Of a stretch of DNA of 64,000 nucleotides, positions 20,925 through 31,203 are shown one piece after another; the first letter of the stretch is position 1; every line of letters starts with the position of its first letter. The notes beneath the pieces were generated by a model, which saw nothing but the letters and a program-made list of their open reading frames with translations, searched no databases and was not told where the DNA came from. The DNA is from Chamaecyparis obtusa. Lineage: Eukaryota > Streptophyta > Pinopsida > Cupressales > Cupressaceae. Made by a program: the position numbers and the translations under genes. The stretch spans positions 2,026,001 through 2,090,000 of the forward strand of contig BSBK01002085.1 in assembly GCA_027943335.1 (NCBI GenBank), read 5' to 3'.

Positions 20925-21725
20925 ATCTTAATCATAACTTTAACTTTAATCTTACATTTAATCTTAATTTTAATTCTATTAATTATTTTAATCTTAATCT
21001 TAATTTTATCTCAAATCCTAATCCTAAGTTTAATTCTATTTCTAATCCTAATCTTAATCTCGACCTTAACCATATCTTAACAGTATTCTTAATTTTAATA
21101 ATATCTCCAATTCTAACCTTATCCCTAATCTTGACCTTAGTACTAGTCTTAATCTTATCTTTAATTCTAAGTATATCTCTAACCCTAACCTTAACCCTAT
21201 TTCTATCTCTATCCCAAACTCTAATCCTAATTACATCTCTAACCTTAACTCTATCTCTAATATTAGCATTATCCCTTATCCTAACCCTAACCATAATCAA
21301 AGTCTTATCCCTAATCCTAATCATATAACTAACCTTAACTCTAAACTTAATGATAACCTCAACCCTAACCCTAATTCTACCTCCAACCCTAACCCTAACC
21401 CTATCTCTAATTTAACCACAACCTTAATCATAACCTTAACCCTACCCCTATATATATGTGTATGTATATGTACACACACATAGACTAGTAGCAAGTATAA
21501 CATGCAAGTTACTAAATTTTATGTTTCTTTAATGGCAAAATTTGCATGATATGAAGCTCCTCGATAGCCTTTAGTATTTTCGATTGGTTTGATTTCTCTA
21601 GAACCCTTATCTTAATCATATATGTACCCTAATCTTAATTATATATTTAACTCTAACCCTAATCTTAATGTTAGCGTCAACCCTGATCCAAATCCTAATG
21701 CTAACCTTAACCTTGACCCTAATTA
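20925..21725 (+). repeat. degenerate telomere-like hexamer array (CYYTAA)n
   Basis: Long runs of hexamers such as CTTAAT, CCTAAC, TCTAAC and CCCTAA occupy 20925-21460, with a second patch at 21600-21725. Runs near CCCTAACCCTAA occur at 21363-21375 and 21388-21405. The 6-bp rhythm gives open frames of alternating Leu/Ile/Thr/Asn (20864-21328) and Arg/Val/Lys on the other strand, which are not genes. The unit is closer to TTAGGG than to the common plant heptamer TTTAGGG. Confidence 0.75.
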
Positions 21726-23021
21726 ATTTATTGTCTTGCATGTTACATTATGAATTCTACTAACATATATGTATATTGCATATTGTATTCATATAATGTA
21801 GGTGTATGGTTAGTTTTATTTCAACATTTTTTTTAACTTGACTACTTTTTTGGCTTGTGGTGTTAAAGATAATGGAAAAGATGACAACAATTAGACCCTC
21901 TTGATGTTACTCCAAATACCACTAATATAGGACTAAATCAAGTGATTTAGACCCTTCACCTCCCTTTGTTATTACTCTTGCCAACTAGCAATCTTGTTTA
22001 TTATGTTTTTTTATATGGGCCTCAATCCCATTTGGACTATTAAGATGTGATTTTATATCCAACGACCTTTTTTAATGTCTACTCTTATTGCCATATAAAT
22101 AGAAATGTGACACTTCTTCATGAAAAAATTGTATGATAAATAAAATATTTTTTTAGAATGTGTAAAATCATCATGATTTAATTATATTATTATTTAGTCT
22201 TTTTTTACTTATATTAAATTCATGATTTAATTGTTAAATTGGATTCATTAATTTATGTTATTTATTTATTTATTATTATAATTTTATATTTTATAAAATT
22301 GTAAGAAAACATGATTTTTAATTATTTTATTTTATTATTTTTAAAAATTAAGATTATTTATTGTATTTCTAGTTATCATTCTATTTTACCTTTATATATC
22401 ATATACTTGCATTATTGCTTAAAAAATTAATTTGTAAATATTAATATATTTTTTTTTAAAAAATATTTGTATGCTTAAATTATAAATAAAAATTGATTGA
22501 GTTTTAAAATATAGATTTTTTCAAACGGTAAAATTAAAATTGTAAGTGCTTTCTTTGTATATTTGATCATGTTGATTATATTTTTTATTTTGTAATTTTA
22601 TTTTATAAATATATATTCATTTGCAAGGTTGAAAACTATATATATGGCACTTTTGACACTACAAATTATTTTTAGTTTAGTGTTAATTTTGGTAGTATGT
22701 TTTAGGGACTATTTTAGATTTATTTATTAGTTTGGATGTAAAGTGTGTTATGTTTTGTGGAGTTTATTTATAAAACTTTGATGTCTAATGTTTCATGTTG
22801 TTTCTTCTTAGATGACAACACCATTGCATGGAAATCTATGTGGGCATGTTAATGTCTTGTATCCATATAACCATTAGAATCTCGCTTAAGATATAAAACA
22901 TGTGCCTTTTCAACTTTTATGTGTTTATAATAGATGTTTAGGCTTGGCTTCTCAAGTTTCTAATAGTCCTTTTCAAACAAAGCCTCTTGCATTATTCATA
23001 TATGGAACTTGGATTTCTCCT
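21726..23021. other. AT-rich noncoding; nothing recognised
   Basis: 22130-22660 is extremely AT-rich with poly-T/A tracts and no ORF. No structured repeat was recognised. Confidence 0.5.
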
Positions 23022-23500
23022 TGTAACACCCCACCAAAGAACCCAAGAGAACAACCACTAAACCACTAAAGAACATAGCAATTTTTTTAAAAAAAATCAT
23101 CAACTTAAACATTATAATTTCATTTGCATGTCCTTAAGCTACATTAAAGGTATATTATATTTATTGCATGCATAAATATAAAAGCTCCTAAACACTAATC
23201 TATGTCCTCTTAAGTTCTCCAACATCACTACTAAGCAACATACATAACCAAACCATAAAACAATAATGAAGTGGTGCTAAAGAACATGATTAACATTTAG
23301 ACTAAGTTCATTTTAAACACTAATCCAAATGTTCCTAGCTTATTATTAACACAACAAGATAACATATAAATACATAATGATAGTCGATACTAACATCGAT
23401 CCATCTAAATCTATATAATCTATTTTAATAATCTATTACATAACTATTATTAAATTCAACTCCTCATGGAGTAAATAGTTGCAACATCAATATAAACATC
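23022..23500 (+). other. possible start of a gypsy-type LTR (TGTAACACCCC), host of the chimeric element
   Basis: TGTAACACCCCACC is a common start for plant gypsy LTRs. The stretch continues on the far side of the chimeric insertion (27866 onward). The end of this LTR is not certain; the primer site at 31145 could belong to the same element. Confidence 0.3.
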
Positions 23501-23505
23501 AATGA
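23501..23505. repeat. target-site duplication AATGA, left copy
   Basis: Directly left of TGTTACAAGTAG; repeated at 27861-27865. Confidence 0.9.
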
Positions 23506-23643
23506 TGTTACAAGTAGTGGTTGTCATTGCACTAAAAGATCGACCTATTAATGTCCGATACAACCACTAGACTTATAGAAGACACGGGAGGTGGTTAAGC
23601 CATGTCATGAATCTCGAGGGGAGCACTGACCATTTTGCCAACA
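23506..23643 (-). repeat. 138-bp 3' LTR of the chimeric element
   Basis: TGTTACAAGTAG ... TTTTGCCAACA; matches 27723-27860 over its full length. Confidence 0.92.
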
Positions 23644-23657
23644 ATCTCCCCCTCAGT
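23644..23657 (-). other. polypurine tract of the chimeric element
   Basis: Sense 'CACTGAGGGGGAGAT' directly precedes the 3' LTR start TGTTGGC. Confidence 0.85.
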
Positions 23658-23668
23658 GTTACCCGAGG

Positions 23669-23679
23669 GGATTCGAACC
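23669..23679 (-). other. tRNA-like B-box sequence between pol and polypurine tract
   Basis: Sense GGTTCGAATCC, inside 'CACTGGTTCGAATCCCC', matches the RNA polymerase III B-box consensus exactly. No convincing A-box was found upstream and the sequence upstream is RT coding, so this is a piece of a tRNA-derived sequence, not a gene. Confidence 0.45.
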
Positions 23680-23697
23680 AGTGACCAAGTGTTAGGA

Positions 23698-26600
23698 GAA
23701 TCCATTTGACTGCATTCCAATGCTCAATACTAGGGTTACTCAGATAACGGCTAACGACTCCCACTACGTGTGCAATATTTGGCCTAGTACATACCATAGC
23801 ATACATTAAGCTCCCTATAGCTGAAGCATAAGGTACCTTAGACATTTTAGTCTCTTCTTCTGGTGTCTTGGGACACATATCCTTAGTCAATTTCAAATGA
23901 CCAGGCAAAGGTGTGCTGACAACTTTGGCATTTTCCATAGAGAAACGTTGCAACACCTTCTCAATATAATCAGCCTGAGATAGAGATAATTTCCTATTTT
24001 TCCTATCTCTACAAATTTTCATACCAAGGATTTGTTTTGCTGCCCCCAAATCCTTCATAGCAAAAGATTTTGCTAACTGTTGTTTCAACCCCTTAATGTG
24101 ATTCATGTTAGACCCAGCTACAAGCATATCATCAACATATAAACATAAAATAATGTAGCTGTCATCATCCAACCTCTTAAAATAAACATAATGGTCAGAA
24201 TGACACCGACTATATCCATGCCCATTCATAAAAGTGTCAAATTTAATATACCATTTCCGAGGTGCTTGCTTCAAGCCATATAAACTTTTCTGCAATCTGC
24301 ACACCAAATTCTCCTTACCCTTGACCTCAAATCCTTGTGGTTGAACCATATATATTTCTTCATCCAAATCACCATGAAGAAAGGTTGTTGTAACATCAAG
24401 CTGCTCTAAATGCAAATCTTCAGTAGCCACAATACTTAAAACAGTATGAATAGAAGTCATTTTAACAACTGGAGAAAATATCTCATCAAAATCAATACCA
24501 TGTTTCTGTGCAAATCCTTTTACGACTAATCTGGCTTTAAATCTTTTCGTACCTCCATCCTCTTCTTTTATCCTGTAAACCCATTTATTCTGTAAAGCCC
24601 TTTTACCTGCAGGTAACTTACATAAATCCCATGTCTAATTTTTCAGCAAAGAGTCCATTTCATCTGTCATTGCAGACTCCCACTGAAGCTTTGTATCCAC
24701 CTGCACAGCTTCATTATAACATTCAGGTTCACCAGCATCTGTTAACAAAATAGAATACAAAGATGGAGAAAATCTTTCTGGAGGTCTACTTAGCCTTGTT
24801 GACCGTCTAACACTCACTGGGGTGTGTGGTATTTGTTGTTGCTGTTGTTGCAGAGCATAAGGAACTACTAGAACATGAACTTGTGGAGTATCATCCAGTA
24901 CTACATAGTCATTTTCTTTCTTCTCATGCTACAGCAACAGATCTTTGTACAATACTTTCTCATTGAATATGACATCCCTGCTTCTTACAATTTTATGATT
25001 TTCAAAATCCCAAAGCCTATAACCAAATTCATCAATGCCATACCCAACAAATACACATTTCTTTGACTTAGCTTCCAGCTTGGTTCTATTTTCAGAATCT
25101 ATAAGTGCAAAAGCTTCACAACCAAAGGTTTTGAGAAAAGAATAACTCACCTTCTTACCACTCCATGCTTCCTCTGGAATACCACAGTCCAAAGGAGTAG
25201 AGGGGCCTCTATTGATTAAATAAGTAGCAGTGTTCACTACCTCTGCCCACATATTTTTGGGCAGCCTAGCATGCAACCTCATACTCCTTGCACGCTCCAT
25301 TATTGTCCTGTTCATGTGTTCAGCCACTCCATTTTCTTGTGGAGTCCTTGGTACAATTTTTTGCCTACGAATACCATTAGAGGAACAATATTCTTCAAAT
25401 TATGTGCTGCAATACTCACCACCATTATCAGATCTGAGACATTTTAACTTTTTACCAGTCTCATTCTCAACCAAGCATTTTCATTTCGTAAAAGTTTGAA
25501 ATACATCAAATTTCTATCTAAGGAAATAAATCCATACTTTTCTTGTTGCATCATCTATAAATGTAACATAATACAGAGAACCACCAAGGGAAGATACCTG
25601 AGCTGGTCCCAATACATCTGTATGCACAAGCTCTAATCTCTCATTTTTCTTTTCCTTCCCACTCTTCACAAAACTAACTCTCTTTTGTTTTCCATAAACA
25701 CAACTTTCACAAAAATCCATATTGACACATTTTAGACCAGGTAAAACTTTCTTTGAATGAAGTAATTTCATACCTTTTTCACTCATGTGCCCGAGTCTGT
25801 TGTGCCATAGTGCTGTGTCAGAATCTACAGCAACAGTTTGATGTTCTTCCTGCTCAACTGCAGCCACTGTTCCTGAACATTCATTATCTTCTGAAACAAT
25901 TAAAGTAGAAGAAATAGTATGACCTATACAAAGATATAAGGTGCCTACTTTCACACCTTTTGCTACTACTAAGGAACCTTTTGAAACCTTCCAATTTTTA
26001 TCATTAAAAGTAACTGTACAACCCTCATCACCCAGTTGCCTTGCTGAAATTAAATTCCTACTCAGCCTTGGAACATGTCTTACCTCTTGTAGTAGCCAAT
26101 GATTCCCATTCTGCAACTTAATCTTAATTTTTCCCTTTCCAACAATCTGACAAGGTTCATTATCTCCCAAATAAACTAGCCCAAAATCCCCTTGGACATA
26201 ATCAACAAAATAACTTCTATGGGGTGTAGCATGAAATGAAGCCCCAGAATCTAAAACCCATGAATCATCAATACTTTTTAAGGACAAGAGCAAAGCATCC
26301 TCCTCAGATTTGTTACTTACCACATTTGCCTCCTTGTTTCCATCATTTTTGTCTCCTTGATCTTTCTTCTGAGACCAACAATCTTTCTTCTTATGACCTG
26401 GTTTTCCATAGTACCAGAAATCATTTGGCCCTTTAGATTCAGACCTCTTTCCCTTTGATTTTCCTCTTGATTTCCCACGATTTCTAGAGTTGTTTCCTCT
26501 ATCTCTTGTTCTGCCTCTACTTTCTGTGTTCAATACACTACCCGATGTGGATGCCCCTGAGCTTTTCCTACGAATTTCCTCACTCAATATAACACCAATA

Positions 26601-27142
26601 ACATCATCATACTTTAGGGTATTAGAACCAGAAACAGAATTACTAACAGCCATTACCAAGCCATTCCAGCTTTCTGGCAAAGAACACAAAATCAAGAGAG
26701 CCCTAACCTCTTCATCAAAAGTAATTTTAACTAAGGTTAATTGACTTGTAACTATATTAAACTCATTCAAATGATCAGTAACTGATCCACCTTCTACCAT
26801 TTTCATATTAAATAAACGCTTCATAAGAAATACCTTGTTTGAAGCTGAAGGCTTTTCATACAACTTCGCTAGGGTTTCCATCAGATCTTTAGATGTCTTT
26901 GCTTCAGTAATATTGAATGCCACCGATTGTGCCAGGCATAGATGAATACTCCCCAGTGTCTTCCTATCCAAAATATCCCAATCTTCCTGAGACATTGATT
27001 GCTCTTTCTTGGCTACTCCCTCTAATGGCCGCCATAGATCCTTCTGATAGAGATAATCCTCCATTTGCATCTTCCATAACTGGAAGTTCTGCCCATTAAA
27101 CTTATCAACCTTCAGCCTACCCTCGTCTGCCATTTCTCCCAC
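23698..27142 (-). pseudogene. captured copia gag-pol, truncated before RNase H, five in-frame stops
   Basis: The frame opens at ATG 27142. Order: gag with UBN2-type core; a knuckle-like 'FWYYGKPGHKKKDC' in which two of the three cysteines are replaced; protease D298-S-G intact; pre-integrase HHCC region; integrase core ('SDNGGEYCS', 'RTPQENGVAEHMN'); a basic linker; RT with YVDD at 1002-1005; and the RT tail ending 'HWNAVKWIL'. In-frame stops: 25514-25516 TAG, 25481-25483 TGA, 25400-25402 TAA, 24929-24931 TAG, 24635-24637 TAG, with no frameshift. RNase H and the element's own 3' LTR are missing: near 23698 the sequence passes into unrelated DNA that leads to the polypurine tract of the short-LTR element. 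Defective. Confidence 0.92.
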
Positions 27143-27217
27143 TTAACTGAGAGACTCTCCCACTAACTTGTGAGACCTGCTTTAGAGAATAGATCAAAGA
27201 ACGAACAAAATAACCTC

Positions 27218-27229
27218 ACTCTGATACCA
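27218..27229 (-). other. primer-binding site of the captured copia element
   Basis: Sense TGGTATCAGAGT, 2 nt after the LTR end CTAACA; one base differs from the common tRNA-Met primer complement. Confidence 0.8.
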
Positions 27230-27231
27230 CT

Positions 27232-27704
27232 TGTTAGGATTAACAAGGCAGAAATAACAATTATGTGCAAATATAACTAATATCAGAAAATAATAAACCA
27301 CACAGAATAGAACACAAGACACACAGATTTAACATGGTTCACCCAATCCTTGGGCTACGTCCACCAACAGCGAGTCCAATATTATTATTATCCAGTGATT
27401 ACAACCTGATTACAATCCATAATCCCTTACAGCCCAATTCTATTGCAAGTACTAAAATCATACATAATGAAAATCCCTAACCCTAAGCCATATTATACAA
27501 TATTTTCCCGCTTTAGGGTTAGAATGAGTTATAAGTAGTCGGCCCAAATAACCGAAAAGTAATCGGCCTCAAAAAAAAATTTCCTCGAGGGCTGCGCCCC
27601 CGAACCCCTGCTCTTGGGGGCTGCCGCCCCCAAACCCCCGAACCCCGGCGAGGTCGGGAGGAAAAGTGTACAGTACTTTCCTGATTAGTCACCACAAGCT
27701 AACA
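27232..27704 (-). repeat. 5' LTR of the captured copia element (473 bp, single copy)
   Basis: Sense TGTTAGCTTGTGG ... GTTAATCCTAACA, with inverted TGTTAG/CTAACA ends. It contains the copia LTR phrase 'CACAGATTTAACATGG' (plus strand, 27320) and a GC-rich block at 27585-27660. The matching 3' LTR is absent because the element is truncated. Confidence 0.85.
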
Positions 27705-27708
27705 CCAA

Positions 27709-27720
27709 GCTCTGATACCA
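27709..27720 (-). other. primer-binding site of the short-LTR element
   Basis: Sense TGGTATCAGAGC, 2 nt inside the 138-bp 5' LTR. It is separated from the captured LTR by only a few bases. Confidence 0.88.
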
Positions 27721-27722
27721 CT

Positions 27723-27860
27723 TGTTATAAGTAGTGGTTGTCATTGCACCAAAAGATTGACCTATTAATGCCTAATACAACCACTAGACTTATAGAAGAC
27801 ACAGGAGGCGGTTAAGCGATGTCACGAATCCCAAGGGGAGCACTGACCATTTTGCCAACA
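27723..27860 (-). repeat. 138-bp 5' LTR of the chimeric element
   Basis: TGTTATAAGTAG ... TTTTGCCAACA; 12 differences from 23506-23643 by eye, nearly all transitions. Confidence 0.92.
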
Positions 27861-27865
27861 AATGA
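27861..27865. repeat. target-site duplication AATGA, right copy
   Basis: Matches 23501-23505. Confidence 0.9.
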
Positions 27866-30800
27866 ATCATAGCACGATACAAATGTACAATGAGAATCAT
27901 CTATCCACATGAAACATGAAGCTATAATGAAAATGCAAGGTCTAACCAATGCACTCATGAATAATCCACTAAACCTCAATGGAGAAAGGAAACTACCAAC
28001 TGACCACATGGAACCCTAAGGCTCACCCTATAGTGCTACGAGATTGACACAAGGCCCTACACCACACATACAATTGAAGGACAAGAAAATAATGCAATAG
28101 CATAGGAATACCACAATGATTATCATATGAGATAACATAAAGGATAATACAAGGGATACTAGAGGTAGACCAAAAGGCTAAAATAGAGGGGATTCTAAGA
28201 TACACATTGGAGAGTGTCATCGCATTACTCTCCACTATCCTTAGTTACTGTGATAGTCTCTCGAGACCCTAGCCTCCAAGTGAGAGCTCATGTTGAACCA
28301 TCAATCCTTTCATGAGAAAAAGGAATTCAATTTTCCAGATCAACACCCTATGGGTGACCAAGCCTTGTCAAACCCATCTTTAGTCTATACGAGCACTCAA
28401 CGTCATGGACAAGGAAACATGTTTATCTTGATTAATGTGTTATCCCTCTGGTTCATTTATTAGGTTATCACTTGATTATCTACTCCAAAATGGGTTGCCT
28501 CGGCACCCTCTTAGGGCCCCAACCCCCATTGTGAACCACTCTCCTAACAATGCTCATAGAAACCCACTTATATGCTCAAAATTAAAATAATAAGAGCATA
28601 AAAACTCAAATTATCACCAATAGAATCCTCATAGGCTCGTCATATCAACTAGGACCTCAATAAACATAAATAAGAGCATCATATATGCATCATAATTAAT
28701 GGGATCTCATAACTAAAGAAGGAACGACCGCAAGTTCTAAACCATAAATCAATTCCCAATTTTCTCATTACATCATAGTTTAATGCATATTTCATCAATT
28801 AGGGGCCAAGAAACAAGAACATGATCCTCATATAATACCAATCACATAATTACACTATAATACACTAAGAAAACATATGACAAAGAACCCCACAAATTAA
28901 CGTAGAAGATTAATAAGTTACCCTCATTCAAATAAACATATAACAAAGAAACTCACCAAGCAGTAGAGAAAATCACTAGAGTCATGAAAACCACATCAAA
29001 ATGACATTTAAAGGTATGCAAAATTGTGAACACAATAATATCCCCACACCTCTGGTATTCTTAAGAGGTATGAAACCCTAACATAGGGAAAATAGGTATG
29101 ATTATACATTCTTCATCATTACTTTTACATTTTATAATGTTCTATTAACTTATTTACCAACATCTACTTAAGTATTAAATAAATACTTTTTAAACATTAC
29201 CTGTACATTTAAAACCCGTGAAAAATATCAATTTCCTTATAAAAGTTGGGCTCCATCTTGTATCTCCATAACCAACTCCAGATCAACACAAACAAGAGAA
29301 CAACGATAGGTTAATTAAGGTTTATGCCAACCAGATAGATTACCTATATTATGAAACAATTCAATTCAAGTTGTTATATAGTGAAAGACATGATTAACTC
29401 CTAAGGGAAAAAGAGAGGTAAGTAATGCCTCCCTAAAAATTTAGATATGAACGAGATAACTAGAATTGGTGCCAAACAATGGGGGAAGAAATTAACCAAG
29501 AAGAAGTTGGTAAGCTAACTCAATTTATACATAAAACACATGAAATGGGAGTATATTTTTTGTCCTATGAGTAGCAATGCAAGGTCTTGCATGAGTGACA
29601 CCCAAGGAAGAGAAAGAGAGGTTGTAAACATAGACATATATATAATTCAAAACAAAACCAATGCCTCCAAAATGAGGCAATTTTAGACAAATACACATAA
29701 CACAAAATAAGCATCTTGACCTATTACATAGGGTTCAACAAGAGTCACATCCATGGAAAAAGAAGAATATATGCCACAAACAACAGACAAAAATACCCAT
29801 GGTTGAGGTGTGCAAACAAAACATGAATAAATAAAATGGTTTTAAGGGTTTTTATACAACTAACACATATGGAAAAGGAAAGACAAGTAATGTGCCCCTT
29901 GACTATAAGTAGGGAATGTGGGAGATTAGTAAATGACACCAAATAAAAGGGAATGATATTGGTGCAGAAGAACCCATGAGTTTCGTGCCTCCAAGAGGCA
30001 CATGTGGTCATTGTTTGTTTAAATCCATTTAATAGGGTCTTATTAGACTATTTTAGGTTGGTAGAAGTCTAGATTGGGTCATTAGGTGAGAGGGGATGCA
30101 ATGATGTTGAAAGTTGCAAAGATTGTCAAAGAAACTTTTTGCATTTTATTGTCATAAAAGCACTAAATGATATTTTGTCAATTTGTAATTCAAGATATAG
30201 TTGAGAACTATTGGGGGAGGTTGTAAAACATTTAAAAGTCCTTTTTCCATTGACCAAATGGTTGGTTGGATGATTTGAAGAATCTAAAGAAATAAAAACA
30301 CCATTAATTCTGCAACTTTCACATGTTCTTCTCTATTCTACTACATTGTAAGGCTTCGTACATATCTATACTTGATTGACATCAATTGGAGATGGAATAT
30401 GAGTGAACCTAGTTTATACTACAATTTGTTTCGTTCAATTTCATTAAGTAATTCAAGAGATATTGCAAATTCTTTGTAGACTACCTGAAACCCTAGGTTA
30501 GGGTAACAATGAACATTCAACAATATGTTTCTCACCATTTCACCAGTGAAAAATCCTAATACTCAGTGAAATGGTCCATGTATATGTATACTATGTCTTC
30601 AAAAACTTTGAGGAGGATTGGTGAAGGTTTTCTTGTGTTGTGGAGGTCATAAGGGTCTGACATCTCTATATGTTAGACATAATAAGCATGTGAGAACTGA
30701 AATTTTTCATTGAAGTTGATTGGAGAGAGAGGGCCTTAGGTTAAGAACCATGAATTAAGACCCAAGTGTATGTGTTCCATGTGTTGGAACAAGAGTTTGA

Positions 30801-31144
30801 ATTCTTTGGATATTTTTGAGCCAAACTGTAGCATCAATCCTAGACAAATTATCAAATTAGGCCTATTGACAAAATATGACAGTCAATTTTTAAGCCTTTC
30901 ACTCCAAAGGAACACCTACCCATTTCAAGATATATTGTAAAATAGCCAAATGGGTATCTAAAATTGTATTCAATTTTTGAATATGAAGTCTTCTCTAAAA
31001 TTTATACACCGATAAATCAATTTTGAGCGCTACTATGAAAGAGACCTAGTTATGAAGAAACTACCATTGAGTCATGCCATAAATCAATTAAAAGTGTTTG
31101 AAGAAGTTTGTTGGGAAATCTTAAGTCCCTACTCTACATCATAT
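27866..31144. other. noncoding, likely long LTR/leader of the gypsy element at 31145
   Basis: No ORF with recognisable content; small frames (27812-28009, 29745-30011) are unremarkable. It ends 'CTACATCATATTGGTATC', where a tRNA-Met type primer site begins, so the sequence immediately left should be the end of a 5' LTR. Its start may be at 23022, which would make an unusually long LTR of about 3.7 kb after removing the chimera; this is uncertain. Confidence 0.35.
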
Positions 31145-31155
31145 TGGTATCAGAG
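31145..31155 (+). other. primer-binding site of the plus-strand gypsy element
   Basis: TGGTATCAGAG, complementary to tRNA-Met, 3 nt after an LTR-like CA end and 59 nt before the first gag codon. Confidence 0.7.
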
Positions 31156-31203
31156 AAAAGGTAGGTATATAAGAAGAGGAGGTCAGGTTGAGAAAGGACA
31201 AAA

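Larger units (their letters stand above)
23506..27860 (-). mobile_element. chimeric short-LTR retrotransposon carrying a truncated copia element
   Basis: Two 138-bp LTRs flank the unit with TSD AATGA, a polypurine tract next to the left one and a primer site next to the right one. Just inside that primer site begins a complete but different LTR (473 bp, TGTTAG...CTAACA) with its own primer site, followed by copia gag-pol that stops before RNase H. A short-LTR, TRIM-like element therefore encloses 5' LTR-gag-pro-int-RT of another copia element. The 138-bp LTRs differ at 12 positions by eye (about 9 percent), so the event is old. It could have formed by insertion followed by an internal deletion, or by template switching. 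Confidence 0.85.

Noticed and set aside
20925..21460. A true chromosome end (telomere)
   Set aside because: The array is highly degenerate, has sequence on both sides for tens of kilobases and is not the pure plant heptamer.
20864..21503. Long open frames on both strands (Leu/Asn-rich and Arg/Val-rich)
   Set aside because: They result from the 6-bp periodicity of the telomere-like array; the repeat unit is a multiple of three and mostly free of stops.
23669..23679. A complete tRNA gene
   Set aside because: Only the B-box half is present; no A-box, acceptor stem or anticodon arm could be matched upstream, where the sequence is RT coding.
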